From the NCBI GenBank assembly GCA_947503365.1, contig CANNDT010000158.1, positions 1 to 6,035 on the forward strand: a stretch of 6,035 nucleotides of DNA, written 5' to 3'. The stretch's first letter is position 1. Every line of letters begins with the position of its first letter. Below, piece after piece: positions 1 through 6,035 of this stretch. Position numbers and translations under genes: made by a program. The notes beneath the pieces are model-generated. The model was not told the origin of the DNA and did not search any database. It saw only the letters and a program-made list of their open reading frames with translations. The DNA is from CANNDT01 sp945876205. GTDB lineage: Bacteria; Acidobacteriota; Vicinamibacteria; Vicinamibacterales; UBA2999.

Positions 1-116
1 TGATTGTCGGCGCCGACGCCGGAACGAAAGCGGCAAAAGCGCGGGACCTTGGCATCCCGATCCTGGACGAGACCGGTTTTCTGGAACTGCTGAACGATAT
101 CGGCCGCGCAGGCTGA
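1..116 (+). CDS. ligA: NAD-dependent DNA ligase LigA, C-terminal end (partial)
   Basis: This is the 3' end of a gene entering from the left, read in the frame whose first full codon is at position 3 (37 residues, stop TGA at 114-116). The peptide starts IVGADAGTKAAKARDLGIPI and continues LDETGFLELL. It matches the C-terminal half of the BRCT domain that closes bacterial LigA, where the pattern 'vvGadpGsKl.KA.elGi.il.E..Fl.lL' is typical. LigA seals nicks in replicating and repaired DNA in the cytoplasm, using NAD+ as the adenylate donor. The catalytic domains lie outside the window. The last residues (GRAG) and the stop are encoded by a palindromic repeat beginning at 102, so the original terminus may have been replaced. 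Other BRCT proteins are possible, but the local motif and the end position fit LigA best. Confidence 0.85.
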   Translation, partial: IVGADAGTKAAKARDLGIPILDETGFLELLNDIGRAG

Positions 117-130
117 AGCCCGCGCGCTAC
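102..130. repeat. REP-like palindromic repeat, copy 1 (overlaps ligA stop)
   Basis: A 29-base unit (ggccgcgcaggctgaagccc followed by gcgcgctac). It is 28/29 identical to copy 2 at 134-162 and also occurs inverted at 171-196. Each unit is internally palindromic around ggct-ga-agcc, so it can form a hairpin. The ligA stop codon at 114-116 lies in this unit. The form resembles dispersed REP elements of high-GC soil bacteria; this family assignment is by appearance only. Confidence 0.8.
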
Positions 131-133
131 ATT

Positions 134-162
134 GGCCGCGCAGGCTGACGCCCGCGCGCTAC
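134..162. repeat. REP-like palindromic repeat, copy 2 (direct)
   Basis: A direct copy of the unit at 102-130 with a single difference (ctgac for ctgaa). The spacer between copies 1 and 2 is only three bases (att). It sits between the ligA stop and the htrA start and has no convincing coding role, although an open frame beginning at TTG 132 runs through it into htrA. Confidence 0.8.
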
Positions 163-170
163 GGGCGCCT

Positions 171-196
171 GTAGCGCGGGGGCTTCAGCCCGCGCG
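171..196. repeat. REP-like palindromic repeat, copy 3 (inverted)
   Basis: The reverse complement of this 26-base unit matches the last 26 bases of copy 1 at 24 positions. Copies 2 and 3 therefore face each other across the short spacer gggcgcct (163-170) and could form one long hairpin, the arrangement seen in paired REP (BIME-like) elements. Its left part overlaps the place where the -35 box of the htrA promoter would lie. Confidence 0.75.
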
Positions 197-219
197 ATCT
201 CACCCTATAATGATGAATA
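184..219 (+). promoter_or_regulatory. Promoter of htrA, leaderless geometry
   Basis: A perfect TATAAT lies at 206-211 in an otherwise very GC-rich stretch. Sixteen bases upstream, ttcagc (184-189) matches TTGACA at three positions and belongs to the inverted repeat. The expected start of transcription is 218-219, and the A at 219 is the first base of an ATG in the htrA frame. There is no Shine-Dalgarno sequence ahead of any candidate start, which agrees with a leaderless message. Confidence 0.55.
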
Positions 220-1705
220 TGACTCGGCGGTTCCTGGCCGTTACGGTGGCTCTCACCGCGACCGTCGCGTTCCTCGTCGGCCTGATCGTCGCTGGCACGA
301 TGACGCCGGCCCCGGCCGTGTCCGCCACCACGCCCCGCAACCCGGTGCGCGCGCTGGCGACCAGCACCAGCTCGCCTGATTCCATTTCCTTCGCAGACGT
401 CGCCGAGCGCCTGAATCCGGCCGTCGTCAACATCGACGCCACCTCGCGCGGCAACGGACGGCAGGGCCGCCGCGTGCTGCCGCTGCCTGACAGTCCTGAT
501 CTCTTCGACCGTCCCGGTGACCGCGACCGGGAAGGCCCGCGCAGGGGCGCCGGCACGGGATTCCTGATCGACCCCGGCGGCCTGATCCTGACGAACCATC
601 ACGTCATCGAGGGCGCCGACCGCATCATGGTGCGCCTGATCGACGGCCGGAACCTGCGCGCGACGCGGATTGGATCCGATCCGGACACCGACATCGCACT
701 CATCAAGGTGGACTCGAAGGCGCCGCTGCCGTTCGCGTCGCTGGGCAATTCCGACGGACTGCGCGTCGGTGAGTGGGTCATTGCCATCGGCAATCCGCTG
801 GCCTACGAGCACACCGTGACCGTGGGCGTCGTCAGCTTCATCGGTCGCAAGCTGTTTGACACCTCGCTCGACCGCTATATCCAGACCGACGCCGCCATCA
901 ACTTCGGCAACAGCGGCGGCCCGCTGATCAATGCGCGCGGCGAAGTGATCGGCATCAACGCGGCCATCAGCTCGCGGGCATCGAACATCGGCTTCGCCGT
1001 GCCGATCAATCAGGCGCGCGGCATCCTGCCGCAGCTTCGGGATCGAGGCCGCGTCTCGCGCGGCTATATCGGCGTCATGCTCAGGGACGTCGACCCGGAC
1101 CTGCAGCGCTCGCTGGGGCTCAAGAGCTCGAGCGGGGCACTCGTGCAGGACGTCACCGCCGGCTCGCCCGGCTCACGCGCCGGGGTGAAGACCTACGACC
1201 TGATCGTCGCCGTTGACGGCAAGCCGATCGTCGGCAACGACGCGTTGATTCAACTGATTGCCGCCCGCCAGCCGGGGACGACCGCGACGCTGCAGGTGCT
1301 CCGGGATGGGCGCTCGATGAACATTCCCGTGAAACTCGCCGAGCGCCCGCGGCGCGAGCGGAGGCTGCCAGGCGAGAACGACCAGCTGCCGGTGCCGTCC
1401 AGCCAGCGTGGCCCGATGCTCGGCATGTCGGTGCGCGAGCTGGACGACCAGTCGGCGGCGCGCTTCAAGCTGCCCGACGGCACGAGCGGTGTGATCGTGT
1501 CGCGCGTCGAGCCCCTGAGTCCGGCATTCGACGCCGACATCGAGCGCGGCCATGTGGTGCTCGAGATCAACCGTCAACCGGTCCGCAGCATCGACGATTA
1601 CCGTCGTCTCACCTCCGCTGCGCGCCCGGGCGATATCCTCACCGTCTATCTCTATAAGCCCGAGATCGAGCAGCGATCCCTCCAGACCGTCAAAGTCGAC
1701 GAGCG

Positions 1706-1709
<4 letters not shown>
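219..1709 (+). CDS. htrA: Do/HtrA-family (DegP/DegQ-like) periplasmic serine endoprotease
   Basis: A 496-residue protein. An N-terminal TRR followed by a hydrophobic stretch (about residues 5-26) is a signal peptide or membrane anchor, so the enzyme should work in the periplasm or at the inner membrane. A trypsin-like domain carries the triad His128 (TNHHVIEG), Asp158 (DTDIALIKV) and Ser232 (GNSGGPL), spaced 30 and 74 residues apart, much as in E. coli DegP (30 and 75). PDZ1 spans about 281-375 and PDZ2 about 398-485. An Arg/Asp-rich, low-complexity insert (about 80-108) precedes the protease core and is probably a flexible loop. The family degrades and chaperones misfolded envelope proteins. 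ATGs at 210, 213 and 219 and a TTG at 132 share the frame. I chose 219 because the TATAAT at 206-211 would start the mRNA there; the TTG start would translate the repeats. The stop overlaps the next gene. Confidence 0.9.
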
Positions 1710-3130
<1,421 letters not shown>

Positions 3131-3133
3131 CCG

Positions 3134-3163
3134 TTCACGGAAGTGCGAACGGTACGTGATAAT
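3134..3163 (+). promoter_or_regulatory. Promoter of rnpB
   Basis: A -35 candidate ttcacg (3134-3139, four of six to TTGACA) and a -10 gataat (3158-3163, five of six to TATAAT) are separated by 18 bases. Transcription would start about 3169-3170, exactly where the 5' strand of helix P1 of RNase P RNA begins. This agreement between two independent readings makes the promoter credible. It begins four bases after the stop codon of the response regulator. Confidence 0.7.
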
Positions 3164-3168
3164 GAAAC

Positions 3169-3616
3169 GTCGCAGTCTGCTAGACGACCGCCGGTCTTCG
3201 TACGGGTCATCGGTGAGTGAGCCTTCACGGGCTTGCCCGCCGAAGCCAACGGCGAAGGCGGGAGGAAAGTCCGAACTCCACAGGGCAATACGCCGGGTAA
3301 CGCCCGGGCAGGGTAACCTGACGGATCAGTGGCACAGAAAATATACCGCCGCGCCATAGCCCGAAAGGGCGACGGCGGGGTAAGGGTGAAAAGGTGCGGT
3401 AAGAGCGCACCGCATTCGTGGCAACACGGATGGCAGGCAAAACCCCGCATGGAGCAAGACCAAATAGGGTGGCGTCAAGAACGGCCCGTTCGAGCCACCG
3501 GGTAGGTCGCACGAGCCTGCGAGTAATCGCAGGCCTAGAGGAATGGTTGTTACTTCGCTGGAACGCCGCAAGGCGCGAAGGCGGGGACAGAATTCGGCTT
3601 AACGGCGGGCTGCGAC
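3169..3616 (+). ncRNA. rnpB: RNase P RNA, bacterial type A
   Basis: This is the catalytic RNA that removes 5' leaders from precursor tRNAs. Conserved blocks appear in order: ggaggaaagtcc (3261-3272), ggtaacgcc, ggtgcggtaagagcgcaccgc, ggagcaagaccaaatag, gcctagaggaatg and acagaattcggctta. The ends are set by P1: 3169-3181 pairs with 3604-3616, mostly Watson-Crick with G-U pairs. P4 forms between 3267-3275 and 3593-3600 with the universal bulged U at 3270. Its last two pairs are A-U where E. coli has G-C, a compensated change on both strands. A GCAA-capped P19-like hairpin (3553-3580) is present, which E. coli lacks. At about 448 bases it is longer than the E. coli RNA (377), partly because the P3 region is enlarged by about 30 bases. 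In loop L15 the usual GGU appears to read GCA (3437-3439). No U-tract terminator follows. Confidence 0.96.
3228..3262 (+). repeat. Palindromic repeat-like segment in the P3 region of rnpB
   Basis: Bases 3236-3241 (cccgcc) pair with 3257-3262 (ggcggg), and gcc (3245-3247) pairs with ggc (3251-3253). The two pairings are separated by a symmetrical gaa/gaa internal loop and closed by aac. An overlapping alternative hairpin is cggg-cttg-cccg (3228-3239). The pattern 'gggcttg-cccgccgaagc...gcgaaggcggg' looks like dispersed intergenic repeats I recall from high-GC environmental genomes. This likeness is from memory and was not searched. Confidence 0.4.
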
Positions 3617-3625
3617 ACTTACAAT
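3599..3625 (+). promoter_or_regulatory. Possible promoter of the amidohydrolase gene
   Basis: A -10 candidate tacaat (3620-3625, five of six to TATAAT) follows a weak -35 ttaacg (3599-3604) with a short 15-base spacer. The -35 would lie in the 3' strands of the RNase P RNA and the -10 just after its end. Transcription would start near 3632 and place the palindromic repeat in the 5' leader. The spacing is poor, so read-through from rnpB is an alternative. Confidence 0.3.
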
Positions 3626-3630
3626 CTCTC

Positions 3631-3681
3631 GATGACCCTTCGACAAGCTCAGGGTCACCCCGAGCGAAGTCGAGGGGTGAT
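3631..3681. repeat. Palindromic repeat of the 'ttcgacaagctcaggg' type
   Basis: The left arm (3632-3655) contains cccttcgacaagctcagggt and the right arm (3657-3681) contains accccgagcgaagtcgaggg. They form one long imperfect hairpin with a one-base centre, a small internal loop and two mismatches. This motif is widely dispersed in intergenic DNA of many bacterial phyla. It is often mistranslated as peptides such as LRQAQGHPERSRG, which is what the frame here gives. It lies directly between the rnpB 3' end and the start codon at 3680, and could act as a 3' boundary hairpin for rnpB. Confidence 0.85.
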
Positions 3682-4861
3682 GAACAAAGCGTGGATTCTG
3701 GCCGCCGTGCTCGCGACGGCTGTTGGAATCGGTCTGGCCCAGGGACAGCGGACTGGCGGCGCTCCCCAGGGCGCACAGAGCGAGGGCGCTCTCGGGCAGC
3801 GGCCCGGCGCCGACCGGCAACCAGAGTTGCCGATCCCGAACATCCGCGAATACAAGCCACGCACGACGCTCGTCGTGCCGCAGCATCCGGTGCCGCGCGC
3901 GAAGTTTCCGGTCATCGACATCCATAGTCATCAGCCGACGCCGATCTCGGCGGCGCAGTTCGACACGATCGCGACCGCCATGGACGCGCTGAACCTGCGC
4001 GTGCTCGTCAACGCCAGCGGCGCCTCCGGCGACCGCCTGCGCCAGGGCCTGGACGCGATCCGCAACAGCCGCCACAAAGACCGGATGGTCTATTTCGCGC
4101 AAATCAACTTCCGCAACGTCGGGCCCGGCTTCGGCCAGCGCGCCGCGCAGCAGCTCGAGGCCGACGTCAAGGCGGGCGCGCTCGGTCTCGGCGAGTTGAT
4201 GAAGGACTTCGGCCTGCGGGCGACGAAAGCCGATGGCACCCGTCTCGAGATGGACGACCCGGAGCTGGATCCAATCTGGACGACGGCGGCCCGCCTCAAT
4301 ATTCCCGTGCTGATTCACACGGCCGACCCGCAGGAATTCTTCCAGCCGATCAACTACACGAACGAGCGGTGGCTCGAGCTCGCCCTGTATCCCGAGCGGC
4401 GGTTTCCACCCAGCCAGTTTCCGTCGTTTGATGCCCTGATGGGGGAGCGCGATCGGCTGTTCAAGAAGCACCCCAAGACGACGTTCATCGCCGCGCACAT
4501 GGGGTGGCACGCCAATGACTTAGGCCGGCTCGGACGCATGTTCGACGAGATGCCGAATGTCTACGGCGAGGTCGGCGCCGTCCTCTACGACCTCGGTCGC
4601 CAGCCGCGGACGGCCCACGACTTCTTCGTTAAATACCAGGACCGGATCCTGTTTGGCAAAGACAGTTACCAGCCGGACGAGTACCCGTACTACTGGCGGA
4701 CCTTCGAAACGGCGGACGAATACTTCGACTATTACCGGGACTACCATGCGTTCTGGAAGCTGTACGGCCTGGGATTGCCCGACCCGGTACTGCGGAAGCT
4801 CTATTACCAGAACGCGTTGCGGCTGGTGCCGGGCATTCCCAAAGCTGGTTTCCCCAATTAA
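3680..4861 (+). CDS. Exported metal-dependent amidohydrolase (amidohydrolase_2/ACMSD-like)
   Basis: A 393-residue protein with a signal peptide (MNKAWILAAVLATAVGIGLA, cleavage likely near residue 20), so it should act in the periplasm or outside. The mature part is a TIM-barrel hydrolase of the amidohydrolase_2 type. Candidate metal ligands and catalytic residues are His82 and His84 (VIDIHSH), His213 (LIHTAD), His273 (AAHMGWH) and Asp328 (FGKDSY). This order matches ACMSD-like decarboxylases and hydrolases. The C-terminus is rich in Tyr, Trp and Phe (about 333-375). The substrate cannot be told. The frame is open back to an ATG at 3632, but those 16 codons are the translated repeat (MTLRQAQGHPERSRG) and would spoil the signal peptide. 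I therefore chose ATG 3680, with gagggg of the repeat arm just upstream; GTG 3677 is a close alternative. The FGKDSY motif has Lys where I would expect Thr or Ser. Confidence 0.88.
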   Translation: MNKAWILAAVLATAVGIGLAQGQRTGGAPQGAQSEGALGQRPGADRQPELPIPNIREYKPRTTLVVPQHPVPRAKFPVIDIHSHQPTPISAAQFDTIATAMDALNLRVLVNASGASGDRLRQGLDAIRNSRHKDRMVYFAQINFRNVGPGFGQRAAQQLEADVKAGALGLGELMKDFGLRATKADGTRLEMDDPELDPIWTTAARLNIPVLIHTADPQEFFQPINYTNERWLELALYPERRFPPSQFPSFDALMGERDRLFKKHPKTTFIAAHMGWHANDLGRLGRMFDEMPNVYGEVGAVLYDLGRQPRTAHDFFVKYQDRILFGKDSYQPDEYPYYWRTFETADEYFDYYRDYHAFWKLYGLGLPDPVLRKLYYQNALRLVPGIPKAGFPN

Positions 4862-4862
4862 G

Positions 4863-4884
4863 GCCGGGTCCTCTCGGACCCGGC
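4863..4884 (+). terminator. Perfect hairpin after the amidohydrolase gene
   Basis: A nine-pair stem gccgggtcc / ggacccggc with a tctc loop begins one base after the stop codon. It is followed by aatgttctt, which is only moderately T-rich, so termination may be partial. The next start codon is 27 bases further on, leaving no room for a separate promoter after the hairpin. It may be a leaky terminator or an mRNA-stabilising stem inside one transcript. Confidence 0.5.
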
Positions 4885-4911
4885 AATGTTCTTGCTGAGG
4901 TGAGCGGCGTT

Positions 4912-5856
4912 ATGGCTCAGTATCTCGTCACCGGCGGTGCCGGTTTCATTGGTTCACATCTCGCGGAAGAATTGCTGCGCCGCGGCGAGCGCGTCCGCGT
5001 CGTTGACAGCCTGATCACCGGCAAGCGGGAGAACCTGGCCCACCTGCCGCAGGTCGAGTTCATCGAAGGCGATCTGGCCGAGCCGGGCGTTGCCACCCGC
5101 GCCATGAGCGGCGTCGACTACGTGCTGCATCAGGCGGCTATCCCGTCGGTGCCCCGGTCGGTCGAAGACCCCATCACGTCCAATCGAGCGAACGTCGATG
5201 CCACGTTGAACGTTCTGGTCGCCGCGCGCGACGCCAAGGTCAAGCGCCTCGTCTACGCCGGCTCATCGTCGGCGTACGGCAATGCGGCGACGCTGCCGAA
5301 GGTCGAGACGATGGTGCCGGCGCCGCTGTCGCCGTATGCGCTGCAGAAGCTGGTGGCGGAGCAGTATTGCGAGATGTTCACCCGCCTTTACGGTCTCGAA
5401 ACGGTCACCACCCGGTATTTCAACGTCTTCGGTCCGCGCCAGGATCCTTCATCGCCGTACTCGGGTGTGATCTCGGTATTCATCAGCGCGCTCTGCCAGG
5501 GTCGCGCTCCGACGATTCACGGTGACGGCGGGCAGACCCGCGACTTCACCTACGTCGCCAACGTCGTCGACGGCGTCCTCCGCGCGTGCCAGGTGCCCAG
5601 CGCCAGCGGCCAGACGATCAACGTCGCGACCGGCGGGCGGATTTCGCTCAACCAGTTGTTCGAGGTCATTCGGGATCTCGTCGGTGCCGATGTCGCCGTG
5701 AAGCATGGCGACGTGCGGGCCGGTGACGTGCGCGATTCGCAGGCCGATATCTCCAAGGCGCGCCGCATCCTCAACTACGAGCCGATCGTGAGCTTCGAGG
5801 AAGGCCTGAAGCGAACCGTCGCTTGGTACCGCGCCTCGACGCTGACCGTCGCCTGA
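4912..5856 (+). CDS. Extended-SDR nucleotide-sugar epimerase (GalE/WbpP-like)
   Basis: A 314-residue cytoplasmic protein of the extended short-chain dehydrogenase family. The NAD-binding GGAGFIG (8-14) follows the first strand. The active site is a Ser cluster (118-120, SSSAYG) with Tyr142 and Lys146 (YALQK, the YxxxK pair). The segments RYFNVFGPRQDP and HGDGGQTRDFTYV are typical of UDP-hexose 4-epimerases and close relatives (UDP-GlcNAc 4-epimerases, dTDP- and GDP-sugar dehydratases). It probably interconverts UDP-sugars for surface polysaccharide, but the exact sugar cannot be read. The length is usual for the family. ATG 4912 is preferred over the in-frame GTG 4900: aggtga (4898-4903) is a good ribosome binding site eight bases ahead of it and overlaps the GTG. 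Only 50 bases separate it from the amidohydrolase, so cotranscription across the hairpin is possible. An insertion sequence lies shortly after it. Confidence 0.92.
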   Translation: MAQYLVTGGAGFIGSHLAEELLRRGERVRVVDSLITGKRENLAHLPQVEFIEGDLAEPGVATRAMSGVDYVLHQAAIPSVPRSVEDPITSNRANVDATLNVLVAARDAKVKRLVYAGSSSAYGNAATLPKVETMVPAPLSPYALQKLVAEQYCEMFTRLYGLETVTTRYFNVFGPRQDPSSPYSGVISVFISALCQGRAPTIHGDGGQTRDFTYVANVVDGVLRACQVPSASGQTINVATGGRISLNQLFEVIRDLVGADVAVKHGDVRAGDVRDSQADISKARRILNYEPIVSFEEGLKRTVAWYRASTLTVA

Positions 5857-5864
5857 GGATGCGG

Positions 5865-5885
5865 CGCGGACCTTCACGGTCCGCG
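5865..5885 (+). terminator. Hairpin after the epimerase gene
   Basis: An eight-pair perfect stem cgcggacc / ggtccgcg with the loop ttcac starts eight bases after the epimerase stop. No T-tract follows, so it is a weak intrinsic-terminator candidate or a 3'-end protecting stem. A smaller dyad, actgta-ac-tacagt, follows at 5886-5899. Confidence 0.45.
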
Positions 5886-5920
5886 ACTGTAACTACAGTT
5901 GTCACGGACGCTGCGGTCTC

Positions 5921-6035
5921 TGTGCTTGATCCGCTTTCGTGGACACGTTCCGAAAGGTGGATACGATGTCCCGCATGTCCCGAAGCAGCAGTGGCCGGCG
6001 CCCCCGCCGGCAGTTCTCTGACGAGTTCAAGGAAG
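5921..6035 (+). mobile_element. IS3-family insertion sequence, left end (partial)
   Basis: The element runs off the right edge. The boundary is inferred: starting at tgtgcttgatcc (5921), the 27 bases up to gtggacacg (5947) agree with my recollection of the left end of IS3 itself at about two-thirds of positions, including the first TG and the whole gtggacacg. The orfA start follows 18 bases later. IS3-family ends begin with TG, as here. The right inverted repeat and target duplication cannot be seen; the three bases before the proposed end are ctc. Confidence 0.6.
5966..6035 (+). CDS. IS3-family transposase OrfA, N-terminus (partial)
   Basis: Twenty-three codons are visible, starting MSRMSRSSSGRRPRRQFSDE and continuing FKE. 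A basic N-terminus followed by 'RRQFSDEFK' is the hallmark opening of IS3-family OrfA, whose helix-turn-helix binds the element ends. In intact members OrfA is joined to the DDE integrase OrfB by a programmed -1 frameshift. The start at 5966 is supported by the strong ribosome binding site aaaggtgg (5953-5960) five bases upstream; an in-frame ATG also occurs at 5975. Whether the element is complete cannot be judged. It is too short here to place in an IS3 subgroup from the protein. Confidence 0.8.
   Translation, partial: MSRMSRSSSGRRPRRQFSDEFKE

Noticed and set aside
163..196. Intrinsic terminator for ligA in the repeat array
   Set aside because: Stable hairpins exist, but no T-tract follows, and the same bases overlap the htrA promoter region.
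132..218. TTG 132 as the htrA start, giving 29 extra residues
   Set aside because: The extension is the translated REP-like repeats, lacks a ribosome binding site, and would place an Arg-rich segment before the signal peptide.
3599..4510. A 303-codon minus-strand open frame opposite the amidohydrolase
   Set aside because: It is a shadow of the real gene. Its C-terminal end (tail LSLSKGH) is simply the reverse translation of the palindromic repeat at 3631-3681.
5886..5910. BlaI/CopY-like or LexA-like operator in actgtaactacagttgtcac
   Set aside because: It only partly matches TACAnnTGTA, and the CTGT/ACAG spacing is four rather than the eight of E. coli LexA boxes. It more likely belongs to the 3' region or IS boundary.

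Overview
The window is GC-rich, densely coded on the + strand, and reads as ordinary chromosome from a free-living bacterium. An HtrA protease, a sigma-54-type regulator, a type A RNase P RNA, a secreted amidohydrolase and several families of short palindromic repeats together suggest Acidobacteriota, perhaps a Vicinamibacteria-like lineage. That placement is inference from gene content and repeat style; no taxonomic marker was searched.

Layout, left to right. The last 37 codons of ligA (NAD-dependent DNA ligase, BRCT end) finish inside a palindromic repeat at 102-130. That repeat is the first of three related copies up to 196. A Do/HtrA-family periplasmic serine protease with two PDZ domains follows. 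It is preceded by a perfect TATAAT placed so that its transcript would begin on, or one base before, a start codon. Its stop overlaps the TTG start of an NtrC/NtrX-type response regulator (REC, AAA+, Fis-type HTH), so the two form a coupled pair. Next comes a complete RNase P RNA gene (rnpB, about 3169-3616) with its own promoter. A second, unrelated palindromic repeat (3631-3681) separates rnpB from an exported metal-dependent amidohydrolase. A hairpin and a good ribosome binding site then lead into an extended-SDR nucleotide-sugar epimerase. After a second hairpin, the window ends in the left end and first 23 codons of an IS3-family insertion sequence.

The only clear functional unit is htrA plus the response regulator: envelope proteolysis coupled by translation to a sigma-54 activator whose kinase is not in view. 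The other genes look like independent housekeeping (ligA, rnpB), catabolic (amidohydrolase) and surface-polysaccharide (epimerase) functions.

I found no defence system, CRISPR array, phage or biosynthetic cluster, and no gene that looks like a new system. The more interesting signals are small-scale: an RNase P RNA whose tRNA-end-binding GGU appears to read GCA, a repeat-like palindrome in the enlarged P3 region of that RNA, a ligase stop codon supplied by a repeat, a leaderless promoter geometry at htrA, and a repeat that creates a false N-terminus and possibly a ribosome binding site for the amidohydrolase.
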